A stretch of 64,000 nt of DNA from an uncultured Bacteroidales bacterium (GTDB lineage: Bacteria > Bacteroidota > Bacteroidia > Bacteroidales > F082), in assembly GCA_947303395.1 (NCBI GenBank), contig CAMYYD010000007.1, forward strand, positions 1 through 64,000, read 5' to 3'. Every line of letters starts with the position of its first letter. Position 1 is the first letter of the stretch. The position numbers and the translations under genes are program-made. The notes below the pieces were generated by a model. It did no database searches. It saw nothing but the letters and a program-made list of their open reading frames with translations, and was not told the DNA's origin. Positions 7,807-15,270 of the stretch are shown piece after piece.

Positions 7807-9573
7807 TTATTTCTCGATAAACGCTAGGATGTCGCCTTTTTTCACGTTTTTGCCTTGCTCTGCAACAACTTCCACGAGCTTGCCGCTCCAGTTGGTGATG
7901 ACGGATTCAGGTGCGTAAGGTGTCTGGATGTAGCAGAATGTGTCGCCTTCGTTATATTTCGTGCCTGTTGCAGGTGCCATCGATTTGTCGTAGGCATCGA
8001 GTTCCCAGATGATTTGTCCGCTTGTCGGTGCTGTGATGGCTTCGGCGTTAGGGTGACGCATTTTACGTAAGTCATCGAGGTTGACGGTCATGCCGCTCTT
8101 CTCGGCCTTGGCCTGCATCTTTGCCTCGAGTTCTTGGTTGAAGCGGCGTTTTGCCTCCCCTGATTTGTATTCACGATACTGTTTCTCATGCATTGCGAAC
8201 TCGAACAGCTCTTCGTCGTCCTGACCGCGATCCCATCCTTCTTTTTCCATCATCTCGATGAAATGAGGCAAAGCATTCGGGTAGTTGTCCTGCGGGTTGC
8301 CGGTGAAGAACTCGAAGCCTTTCTTCTTTGCAAGTTCCACGATTTCAGGATCCAATGTGCCCGGGAGTTTTCCCGCCTTGCCGAGAATCATGTCCCAAGC
8401 GGCTGGGTCGATTGATGTCTCGTAACGAGGCTCGCCCTTGCTCATCGCGAAGAGGTTCATCAAGGCGATGTTCTTGGTGTACTGGCTGAACGGCGTCACT
8501 AATGGCGGGTTGCCGAGTTTAGGCCAGATATTCTGCACTTCCTCGAACAGTTCGACGAGCATCTCGTCTTCTGAAAGCTCAGGAAGTCCTTGATTCTTGC
8601 GGTTCATGTTGATGGCGGCGTGTACCGGCTTGAGGTCGGCCATCAAAGATCCCATCATTCCACCTGGAAGTCCGCAACCGAGCAATAATGAATTGACGTA
8701 ACGGTTACGCGGGTCGATCCAATAGCCGAGGAAATCGTCGATGAAACTCTGTGTCATGCTGCGTGCAGCCATATATTTCTTCATGTCGATGTCTTTGACG
8801 AGGAAACCTGCGTCTTTCAGCATTGCCTGAACGCTGATCACGTCCGGGTGGACAGTGCCCCATGAAAGCGGCTCCATAGCCACGTCGACGTAGTCGCAGC
8901 CGGCTTTGCAGACTTCAAGCATTGATGCCATCGAGAGGCCAGGAGTGGTGTGACCGTGATACTGAACTTTAATCTCAGGGTGTTGGGTCTTGATATGGTT
9001 GACGATCTTGCCCAAAGAAACAGGACGACCGACACCGGCCATGTCTTTGAGTGCGATTTCCTTAGCGCCAGCGGCGATGAGTTCATCGGCCATGTGCATG
9101 TAATATTCAGCGGTATGCACCTGTGAATAGGTGATACTCATTGCGGCTTGCGAGATCATACCTGCCTCGTTTGCCCACTGAATCGACGGGATGATGTTAC
9201 GCACGTCGTTCAATCCGCAGAAGATACGGGTGATATCGACGCCTTGTGCTTTCTTGACTTTATACATCAGCTGACGAACGTCGGCTGGAACAGGATTCAT
9301 TCTCAGTGCGTTAAGAGCGCGGTCGAGCATGTGACACTCGATGCCGCCCTTATGCAGAGCCGCCGTGAATGCGCGAACTGAAGGGTTAGGATTCTCGCCA
9401 TAAAGCAGATTCACCTGCTCGGCGGCACCACCGTTTGTCTCAACACGGTCGAAACAACCCATGTCGATGATGAGCGGCGCGATCTTCTCCAACTGGTCCT
9501 TGCGAGGCACGTATTTGCCTGAGCTTTGCCACATGTCACGGTAAACGAGACTAAATTTAACTTCCTTTTTCAT
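7807..9573 (-). CDS. Pyruvate carboxylase B / oxaloacetate decarboxylase alpha-like carboxyltransferase
   Basis: A 588-residue protein. The N-terminal HMGL-like TIM barrel (about 1-290) includes FSLVYRDMWQSSGKYVPRKD, QVHTAEYY, LKDMAGVGRP and the metal-binding YHGHTTPG. A conserved PYC_OADA domain (about 300-470; GNPPLVTPFSQYTKNIALMN) follows, and the protein ends in a biotinyl-like barrel-sandwich domain (about 515-588). In that last domain the expected EAMKM biotin-attachment motif is replaced by QTPYAP, with Tyr at the lysine position, so it cannot be biotinylated there. The enzyme would need a separate carrier, or does something else. The start at 9573 (MKKEVKF) is downstream of the -7 box at 9625-9632; the longer frame to 9627 overlaps that box and is rejected. 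Confidence 0.82.
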   Translation of the reverse strand: MKKEVKFSLVYRDMWQSSGKYVPRKDQLEKIAPLIIDMGCFDRVETNGGAAEQVNLLYGENPNPSVRAFTAALHKGGIECHMLDRALNALRMNPVPADVRQLMYKVKKAQGVDITRIFCGLNDVRNIIPSIQWANEAGMISQAAMSITYSQVHTAEYYMHMADELIAAGAKEIALKDMAGVGRPVSLGKIVNHIKTQHPEIKVQYHGHTTPGLSMASMLEVCKAGCDYVDVAMEPLSWGTVHPDVISVQAMLKDAGFLVKDIDMKKYMAARSMTQSFIDDFLGYWIDPRNRYVNSLLLGCGLPGGMMGSLMADLKPVHAAINMNRKNQGLPELSEDEMLVELFEEVQNIWPKLGNPPLVTPFSQYTKNIALMNLFAMSKGEPRYETSIDPAAWDMILGKAGKLPGTLDPEIVELAKKKGFEFFTGNPQDNYPNALPHFIEMMEKEGWDRGQDDEELFEFAMHEKQYREYKSGEAKRRFNQELEAKMQAKAEKSGMTVNLDDLRKMRHPNAEAITAPTSGQIIWELDAYDKSMAPATGTKYNEGDTFCYIQTPYAPESVITNWSGKLVEVVAEQGKNVKKGDILAFIEK

Positions 9574-9624
9574 GTTCGTTTTCTTTAATTTTTTAAAAAA
9601 TTTCCGACTCTTACAATTGGAGCG

Positions 9625-9653
9625 CAAAGGTACTATTTTTTTTCATATCTTTG
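9625..9653. promoter_or_regulatory. Divergent -7 boxes for the carboxyltransferase and M20 genes
   Basis: The minus-strand box TACCTTTG is at 9625-9632 and the plus-strand box TATCTTTG at 9646-9653. The two -7 elements are only 13 bases apart, so the -33 region of each lies beyond the other's -7 box and the two promoters should compete for polymerase. Confidence 0.6.
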
Positions 9654-9671
9654 CAAAAAATAAAATTAATA

Positions 9672-10841
9672 ATGAAGCAATTGATAAAAGCCAAGTGTGA
9701 CGCGTATTTCGATGAGGTTGTGGCCATCCGCCGACAGCTTCATCAGCATCCCGAGTTGAGTTTTTGCGAGAAAGAAACCGCCGAACTCATCAAAAAATGT
9801 CTTGCTTCAAAAAATATTGAGTTTCAATCTGATATCGCAGGATTTGGAGTGGTTGCAACAATAAAGGGTGCTGTACGGACAGACCGCGTCTGTCCTATAA
9901 TCGCATTGCGAGCCGATATGGACGCATTGCCGATTCAGGAGAAAAAAGACCTTCCATACCGTTCCGTCAATGACGGCGTAATGCATGCCTGCGGTCACGA
10001 TGCTCATGTGGCGATGCTTCTTGGCACGGCATTCATCCTCAATGAGTTAAAAGATAAATTTTCAGGCACGATAAAGCTTATTTTCCAGCCTGGCGAGGAA
10101 AAATTGCCTGGCGGAGCGTCGTTGATGATTAAAGAAGGCGTTTTGGATGATGTCGATTTGATCATCGGGCAACACGTTTACTCTGATTTGCCTTGCGGTG
10201 AAGTCGGTTTCCATGCCGGAGCTTACATGGCATCGTCCGACGAGGTCAACATCACCGTGAAGGGCAGGGGCGGTCATGCCGCGAAACCTGCTGAACGAGA
10301 CAATGCGGTTCTGGCAGTAGCAAAAATCGTGACAAAATTATCCGAATTATATCCTGAAAATGGCGACGTTTTACTGGCATTTGGCGGTTTAGTTGCCGAC
10401 GGAACCTACAACGTCATTCCATCGGAAGTTCATTTGAAAGGCACGATGCGCACCTTTGATGAAGATAAACGTAAAGCATTGAAAGAGACTATTTTAAAGG
10501 TTTCAAAAGAAATAGCATCAGAGTTTGGCTGCGAGGCAGATGTCTTTATCGAATCAGGCTATCCTTCATTGAAAAATGATGAGAAATTGACAGAAAAATG
10601 TGCCGCTTTCGCGAAAGAGATTTTAGGTGAATCGAAGGTGAAAGAACTGCCTCAACTGATGACCGCCGAAGATTTTGCCTGGTATTCGCAAAAAGTGCCT
10701 GCATGTTTCTACCGTTTAGGAACTGCAAATCCTGCGAAAGGTATTGATTCTAAACAACATACATCAAATTTTGACATTGATGAAAATGCAATGAAAATCG
10801 GAATGGAAATGATGACATTTTTAACAATAAATTTGCTATGA
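9672..10841 (+). CDS. M20 family amidohydrolase (M20D, hippurate/N-acyl-amino-acid hydrolase-like)
   Basis: A 389-residue cytoplasmic metallo-amidohydrolase. It shows the N-terminal RRQLHQHPELSF motif (about 20-31), metal ligands in CGHDAH (107-112), GEE (141-143) and GQHVY, the dimerisation insert with GRGGHAAKP, and the C-terminal TAEDFAWY segment. M20D enzymes hydrolyse N-acyl amino acids or related amides. The start at ATG 9672 was chosen because the upstream TTG at 9651 lies within the -7 box. A palindromic element encodes RTDRVCP (about 69-75) in the loop before ALRADMDALP, so the loop is element-derived. The stop overlaps the next start (ATGA). Confidence 0.88.
   Translation: MKQLIKAKCDAYFDEVVAIRRQLHQHPELSFCEKETAELIKKCLASKNIEFQSDIAGFGVVATIKGAVRTDRVCPIIALRADMDALPIQEKKDLPYRSVNDGVMHACGHDAHVAMLLGTAFILNELKDKFSGTIKLIFQPGEEKLPGGASLMIKEGVLDDVDLIIGQHVYSDLPCGEVGFHAGAYMASSDEVNITVKGRGGHAAKPAERDNAVLAVAKIVTKLSELYPENGDVLLAFGGLVADGTYNVIPSEVHLKGTMRTFDEDKRKALKETILKVSKEIASEFGCEADVFIESGYPSLKNDEKLTEKCAAFAKEILGESKVKELPQLMTAEDFAWYSQKVPACFYRLGTANPAKGIDSKQHTSNFDIDENAMKIGMEMMTFLTINLL
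9873..9895. repeat. Palindromic element, GGACAGAC type, inside the M20 gene
   Basis: GTAC is followed by GGACAGAC-CGC-GTCTGTCC, an 8-bp perfect stem with a 3-nt loop. It encodes RTDRVCP in frame. Two more copies of the same palindrome lie at 38783-38804 and 38842-38860 in non-coding DNA. Confidence 0.75.
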
Positions 10842-11401
10842 AATTACTTTTAGTTATGAAGATTCTATTAGTTTACGCTATTCCTGAGGAAAAAATTGAG
10901 ATTAATATCCCGAATGCGGAAGTGATTTATGTGGAAACCGGCATGGGTAAGGTGAATGCCTCAATGCGTCTGATGCGCGCTATCTGCGAATATCATCCCG
11001 ACATGGTGATTAACGCCGGCTCTGCTGGTACTTTGAATCATAAAGTTGGTGATATCATTGTTTGTAACCGTTTCATTGACAGAGATTTACGTAAGGTTAC
11101 TCTCGATGGTGTGATATCTGAAATTGAATTTGAAAAATTTTCAACTTTTTCAAATTCAATTTGGGGTACCTGCAATACCGGCGATTCCTTCATCACTGAA
11201 GGCAACGATATCGAAGGCGATGTCATCGATATGGAATCCTTTGCCGAAGCTGACGTTTGCCGTGAGATGGGAATTCCATTCGTTTCTGTGAAATACGTTA
11301 CCGACATAGTCGGACAGAATTCAAGTCAGGAATGGTTTGCCAAGCTCGCTGACGCAAGAGAAGGTCTTTCTGCGTTTTTCCGTGATTTCTGCGTGAAATA
11401 A
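10838..11401 (+). CDS. Nucleosidase / phosphorylase-superfamily protein (MTA/SAH- or futalosine-nucleosidase-like)
   Basis: A small PNP_UDP-superfamily enzyme of 187 residues. Visible motifs are NAGSAGTL (phosphate/ribose-binding loop region), DMESFAEADVC (the purine/ribose-contact Met-Glu pair) and VKYVTDIVG, where the family has VSD. Members cleave N-glycosidic bonds of nucleosides; the exact substrate is unclear. It overlaps the M20 stop by 4 bp and is followed by ygiQ after 1 bp, so these form one operon. An alternative start is 10856 (MKILLVYAIPEE). Residues around EFEKFSTFSNSI are encoded by a 17-bp perfect inverted repeat, which looks like an inserted element. Confidence 0.78.
   Translation: MKLLLVMKILLVYAIPEEKIEINIPNAEVIYVETGMGKVNASMRLMRAICEYHPDMVINAGSAGTLNHKVGDIIVCNRFIDRDLRKVTLDGVISEIEFEKFSTFSNSIWGTCNTGDSFITEGNDIEGDVIDMESFAEADVCREMGIPFVSVKYVTDIVGQNSSQEWFAKLADAREGLSAFFRDFCVK
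11121..11162. repeat. AT-rich perfect inverted repeat inside the nucleosidase gene
   Basis: A 17-bp arm at 11121-11137 (AAATTGAATTTGAAAAA) is exactly complementary to 11146-11162, with an 8-nt spacer. It stays in frame and is more AT-rich than the surrounding coding sequence. Confidence 0.75.
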
Positions 11402-11402
11402 T

Positions 11403-13217
11403 ATGGACCTCAAGTGGCTGCCGATAACGAAGAAGGAATCCGACCTGCGCGGATGGGACGAGCTCGACATCGTGCTCGTGAGCGGCGACGCATACGTTGA
11501 CCATCCATCGTTCGGAGCAGCGGTTATCGGGCGCACACTTGAAAAAGAAGGCTATCGTGTAGCGATAATCCCGCAACCAAACTGGCGTGACGACCTCCGC
11601 GACTTCCGCAAATTCGGCAAACCGCGACTGTTTTTCGGCGTGTCAGCAGGCTGCATGGACTCGATGGTGAACCACTACACAGCCAACAAACGCCTGCGTT
11701 CTAACGACGCATATACTCCAGGTGGCGAAGCAGGATTTCGTCCGGATTACGCATCGGTGGTTTACTGCAACATCCTGAAACAGATTTATCCGGATGTTCC
11801 TGTTGTTCTTGGCGGAATAGAAGCATCTCTTCGTCGAGTGACTCATTACGATTACTGGTCAGATTCATTAAAACCAAGCATTCTCGTTGATTCTCACGCT
11901 GATATGGGCGTTTATGGTATGGGCGAACTCGCCAATATTGAAATCGCAAAAGCGCTGTCTGAAGGCAAAAAAATCGATGAGATAACCGATATTCCGCAGA
12001 CGTTTTTCCTGAAAAAGAAATCGCAACCTGTTGAATCTCAATGGCAAGATATAAAACTTGTATCGCATGAGGTTTGTCTGAAAGATAAAAAACTTTACGC
12101 CTCGAATTTCAAGCATGTGGAGGAGGAGTCGAACAAAAAACACGCAGCTCGATTGCTTCAAGATGTAGGAAATTATACGCTTTACATCAATCCGCCTTAT
12201 CCTACATATACAACAGAACAGATTGATGCCGCATTCGACCTTCCATACACCCGCATGCCGCACCCGAAATACGCCAAACGCGGACCGATTCCGGCTTACG
12301 AGATGATTCGTCATTCGGTGAATATCCATCGCGGATGCTTCGGTGGCTGCGCCTTCTGCACCATCTCGGCACATCAAGGAAAATTTGTGGCATCGAGGAG
12401 CAAAAAATCGATTTTACGTGAGGTTGAGCAAGTGACGCAAATGTCTGATTTTAAAGGCTATATCAGCGATTTGGGCGGTCCGTCGGCAAACATGTATCGC
12501 ATGCGCGGCAAAGACGAGTCGTTATGCGAGAAATGTGTGCGTCCGACCTGCATCCAGCCGAATATATGCAAAAATCTTAACACCGACCATCATCCTTTGA
12601 TTGAGCTTTACAAGGAGGTTGACAATAATCCGAATGTTAAAAAAGTGACCATCGGCTCGGGCATCCGCTACGACTTGTTTTTGACCAACGAAGACCCCGA
12701 CGGCCGTCTCGGCTACGACGAATATTTTGAGCAGCTGATGCGCCGTCATGTGAGCGGACGACTGAAGGTTGCGCCGGAGCAAGTTAGTGATAACGTGTTG
12801 AAACTCATGCGTAAACCACCATTTTCGCTATTTAACAAACTGAAAAAACGTTTCGATCAGGTCAACGAGAAATATCATCTCAACCAGCAGCTGATACCTT
12901 ATTTTATATCGAGTCACCCGGCTTGCACCTTGATGGATATGGCCGAACTTGCGGTGAGAACCAAGGAGTTAGGCTATCATCTCGAGCAGGTTCAGGACTT
13001 CACGCCTACGCCGATGACTTTGGCGACTGAAATCTATTATTCGGGCTATGACCCGTACACTTTGAAACCTGTTTTTGTCGCGAAAAACAAGGAAGACAAG
13101 CTTGCGCAACAACGTTTCTTCTTCTGGTATAAAAACGAAAACCGCCAGTGGGTGAAGCAGACATTAAGAAAAATGGGCAAGTCCGATTGGATCAGACGAC
13201 TTTATGGAGACAAATGA
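11403..13217 (+). CDS. YgiQ family radical SAM protein
   Basis: A 604-residue protein. It has a B12-binding-like N-terminal half (VSGDAYVDHPSFGAAVIGR ... NWRDDLRDFRKFGKPRLFFGVSAG) and a radical SAM core. The [4Fe-4S] motif CFGGCAFC supplies Cys312, Cys316 and Cys319. A C-terminal region (about 480-604) includes KVAPEQVSDNVLKLM and SSHPAC. This matches the UPF0313/YgiQ family in motifs and length. The reaction catalysed is unknown. It is in an operon with the upstream nucleosidase (1-bp gap) and overlaps recX by 14 bp. Confidence 0.92.
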   Translation: MDLKWLPITKKESDLRGWDELDIVLVSGDAYVDHPSFGAAVIGRTLEKEGYRVAIIPQPNWRDDLRDFRKFGKPRLFFGVSAGCMDSMVNHYTANKRLRSNDAYTPGGEAGFRPDYASVVYCNILKQIYPDVPVVLGGIEASLRRVTHYDYWSDSLKPSILVDSHADMGVYGMGELANIEIAKALSEGKKIDEITDIPQTFFLKKKSQPVESQWQDIKLVSHEVCLKDKKLYASNFKHVEEESNKKHAARLLQDVGNYTLYINPPYPTYTTEQIDAAFDLPYTRMPHPKYAKRGPIPAYEMIRHSVNIHRGCFGGCAFCTISAHQGKFVASRSKKSILREVEQVTQMSDFKGYISDLGGPSANMYRMRGKDESLCEKCVRPTCIQPNICKNLNTDHHPLIELYKEVDNNPNVKKVTIGSGIRYDLFLTNEDPDGRLGYDEYFEQLMRRHVSGRLKVAPEQVSDNVLKLMRKPPFSLFNKLKKRFDQVNEKYHLNQQLIPYFISSHPACTLMDMAELAVRTKELGYHLEQVQDFTPTPMTLATEIYYSGYDPYTLKPVFVAKNKEDKLAQQRFFFWYKNENRQWVKQTLRKMGKSDWIRRLYGDK

Positions 13218-13656
13218 CGCTATATTAAAAAAGGTGTTGCGCTATTGCGCCTATCAGGACAGGTGCACGCAGGAGGTGAGAACCAAGCTCGCCACTTTCG
13301 ACATGCCTAATCCCGAGAAGGAGAAAATCGTGAAACTCCTTGTAGATGAAGGCTATCTCGACGATGAACGTTATGCGTCAACTTTCGTGAGAAGCAAGAT
13401 TCATTTGAAAAAATGGGGCGTGAACAAGATTAAAATGTCGTTGAAAATCAAAGGTATTAGCGATGAAATAATCTCCAATGCCTTGTCGGAAATCGACCCT
13501 GAGATTTATAAAGACGAATTGATAAAAGTGTTGAAAGCCAAGAAAATCAACGAGTCAGACCCTTATAAAAAAAAGGCGAAACTGGCGCAATATGCCATTC
13601 AGAAAGGGTACGAACCGTCACTGGTTTGGGATACACTTCGTGTCATTTCGAGTTAA
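13204..13656 (+). CDS. recX: Regulatory protein RecX
   Basis: A 150-residue all-helical protein with the RecX repeats: LRYCAYQDRCTQEVRTKL (repeat 1), VDEGYLDDERYASTFVRSK (repeat 2, the most diagnostic stretch) and a degenerate third repeat (KKAKLAQYAIQKGYEPSLVWDTL). RecX binds RecA filaments and inhibits their extension. It overlaps the end of ygiQ by 14 bp, so the two are translationally coupled. Its last residues (VISS) and stop codon are encoded by the first unit of a GTCATTTCGA repeat, so the natural C-terminus was probably replaced by the repeat. Confidence 0.88.
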   Translation: METNDAILKKVLRYCAYQDRCTQEVRTKLATFDMPNPEKEKIVKLLVDEGYLDDERYASTFVRSKIHLKKWGVNKIKMSLKIKGISDEIISNALSEIDPEIYKDELIKVLKAKKINESDPYKKKAKLAQYAIQKGYEPSLVWDTLRVISS

Positions 13657-13736
13657 ACGATTCTTTCTCGTCATTTCGACCGAAGCGAATCTTTTCCTTC
13701 GTCATTTCGACCGTAGCGAAGCGGAGTGGAGAAATA
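13642..13736. repeat. Cluster of GTCATTTCGACC-type repeats
   Basis: GTCATTTCGA recurs at 13642, 13670 and 13701. The last copy extends through CGACCGTAGCG and AAGCGGAGTGGAGAAAT. The same unit occurs inside the methyltransferase gene (22180) and, inverted, at 25015-25053. The first copy supplies the recX stop codon. Confidence 0.75.
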
Positions 13737-13760
13737 TCATGAATAATAATTACAAATAAT

Positions 13761-14516
13761 ATGAAAATGAAGAATTTGTCAAAATTGATTTTAACGTTTG
13801 TCCTTGTCACCGGATTCCTTTGGAACGTCAACGCACAAGGCTATCAGCCGACCACTTATTTCACAACTGAGGAAATGCCTGATTTGATACAATGTCTGCC
13901 AGCACCTCCCGACAGTACGTCGGAGGCCTTCAGCTACGATATCCTTCGTTATATGTGGGGTAAGTTGCAACGTTTCGACACTGAGCGTGCCGAAATGGCA
14001 AAACGCGACGCCGTGTGGAGTTACGAGGCTCTTTTGGCTGAGATGAGTGTGCCGTTCGGACTTGAGATTTCTGAAGAAGACACTCCTGAGATATGGAAAC
14101 TCATCACCAACAGCCTTGCTACCGTCGATCAGATGCGTGTGGCACCGAAGGCATATTACCATCGCACTCGTCCTTTTGTGTATTTCCACGAGGAGCCTTT
14201 CATGGAAAGCGACAAGGAATTCTGCAACGAAGGCAGCTATCCGTCGGGACATACCATGCGCTGCTGGGCCACGGCGTTGCTGCTCTCTGAAATAAACCCT
14301 GAGGCATCAGGTGCCATCTTCAGCCGAGCCTGGCTGTATTGCGAAAACCGCGTCATCACGGGAGCGCATTGGCAAAGCGACATCGACGCCACACGTTCCG
14401 GTGCAAGTATAGGATATGCGCGACTCCAGACAAGCCCTGAGTTTCAGAAGCAGATGTCCAAAGCGCAGAAAGAATTCAAGAAACTAATTAAAAGCACCAA
14501 GAGTAGCCGACCTTAA
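13761..14516 (+). CDS. Exported PAP2-family acid phosphatase (class A PhoN-like)
   Basis: A 251-residue protein with a signal peptide (about 1-25, ending VNAQ). It carries the three PAP2 phosphatase signature blocks: KAYYHRTRPF (KxxxxxxRP), GSYPSGHTMRCWA (PSGH with the catalytic His) and SRAWLYCENRVITGAHWQSD (SRxxxxxHxxxD type). It is therefore a periplasmic non-specific phosphatase of the vanadium-haloperoxidase-like fold. The 3' end overlaps the convergent beta-barrel gene by 29 bp. The start ATG follows the GTCATTTCGA repeat cluster; ATG 13767 is an alternative. No clear -7 box was seen. Confidence 0.88.
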   Translation: MKMKNLSKLILTFVLVTGFLWNVNAQGYQPTTYFTTEEMPDLIQCLPAPPDSTSEAFSYDILRYMWGKLQRFDTERAEMAKRDAVWSYEALLAEMSVPFGLEISEEDTPEIWKLITNSLATVDQMRVAPKAYYHRTRPFVYFHEEPFMESDKEFCNEGSYPSGHTMRCWATALLLSEINPEASGAIFSRAWLYCENRVITGAHWQSDIDATRSGASIGYARLQTSPEFQKQMSKAQKEFKKLIKSTKSSRP

Positions 14517-15180
14517 CAAACACGCCCAGCATAGAGCCGATTGCGGTGTGCTGCTCGAAGTAAAGCCTGTTGTGTTGGTCAATCTGGTATTCGGCACCGA
14601 AACCGACGTTAAGACCGCCACCGAATGAGAAAAACTTATCAAGTCGGTCTTTGTAATAGTATTTCTTGCCATCATCAAGATAAACAGTGCTTTCGATGAG
14701 ATCGTCCTCGTTTATCGTTATTTCTCCTAATGTGACGAGGTCATAAACCGTGGCCATTATTTTGCCTGCTCGTGAATAACCTACTGTAGCGTAAAAACCG
14801 GCAATCAGATAGATGTGGAATTGTTCTCTACCGAAGATGAAGTTGGCGTTGAAGTTGAGGTCGGCACGTCGTCCCCAAGCGATTGTACCTCTATTCAACG
14901 TGTCATATCTGTCAACAGTGTATTTTGTAGCTCTTTTTGACGAATAGAAATAATAGTTGCCGTCGATAGTGAAACGCACATTTTCAGTGTAGTCGTAAGA
15001 AAATCTGACACCGACGCCCGCTTTTGTCAGCGAAACCGGTATCTGAAATGAAATGGCATGTTTAGGAAGATTGGATAAACGGAGTGAATGGTTCTCAAAA
15101 TTGCTGTTTTCCTGTGCATTAACAGCCTGTAATCCAAACAAAAACATTAAAAAAGCTGTGTAGAGTAGTTTTTTTGTCAT
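14488..15180 (-). CDS. Outer-membrane beta-barrel protein, unknown function
   Basis: A 230-residue protein with a signal peptide (about 1-22, ending VNAQ). Alternating polar/hydrophobic strands follow (SFQIPVSLTKAGVGVRFSYDY, FTIDGNYYFYS, GRRADLNFNANFIFG, FHIYLIAGFYATVGY, LNVGFGAEYQI, RLYFEQHT), and it ends with an aromatic-terminated strand (VKVGYSWCF), as expected for an OM barrel. No named family was recognised. It is convergent with the PAP2 gene, and their coding ends overlap. Confidence 0.7.
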   Translation of the reverse strand: MTKKLLYTAFLMFLFGLQAVNAQENSNFENHSLRLSNLPKHAISFQIPVSLTKAGVGVRFSYDYTENVRFTIDGNYYFYSSKRATKYTVDRYDTLNRGTIAWGRRADLNFNANFIFGREQFHIYLIAGFYATVGYSRAGKIMATVYDLVTLGEITINEDDLIESTVYLDDGKKYYYKDRLDKFFSFGGGLNVGFGAEYQIDQHNRLYFEQHTAIGSMLGVFVKVGYSWCF

Positions 15181-15242
15181 GATAAAATAAGTTTAGTTGG
15201 TGTAAAGGTATGATTTTTTTTAATAATCAAAAAATTTTTTCA

Positions 15243-15250
15243 TAATTTTG
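15243..15250 (+). promoter_or_regulatory. -7 promoter box for the mscS-like gene
   Basis: TAATTTTG followed by CA, 20 bases before the start codon at 15271. Confidence 0.55.
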
Positions 15251-15270
15251 CAATCGTTAAGTTTTAGCAG

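Noticed and set aside
9574-9627. Longer start for the carboxyltransferase (9627)
   Set aside because: It coincides with the minus-strand -7 box at 9625-9632, so it is upstream of the transcript start.
13642-13736. The GTCATTTCGACC cluster as a CRISPR array
   Set aside because: Copies are few, unequally long and irregularly spaced, with no constant spacer length and no cas genes.
14488-14516. Frameshift or mis-called end because the PAP2 and beta-barrel genes overlap
   Set aside because: The overlap is only 29 bp at two convergent 3' ends. Both proteins end in plausible places (the barrel has its terminal aromatic strand).
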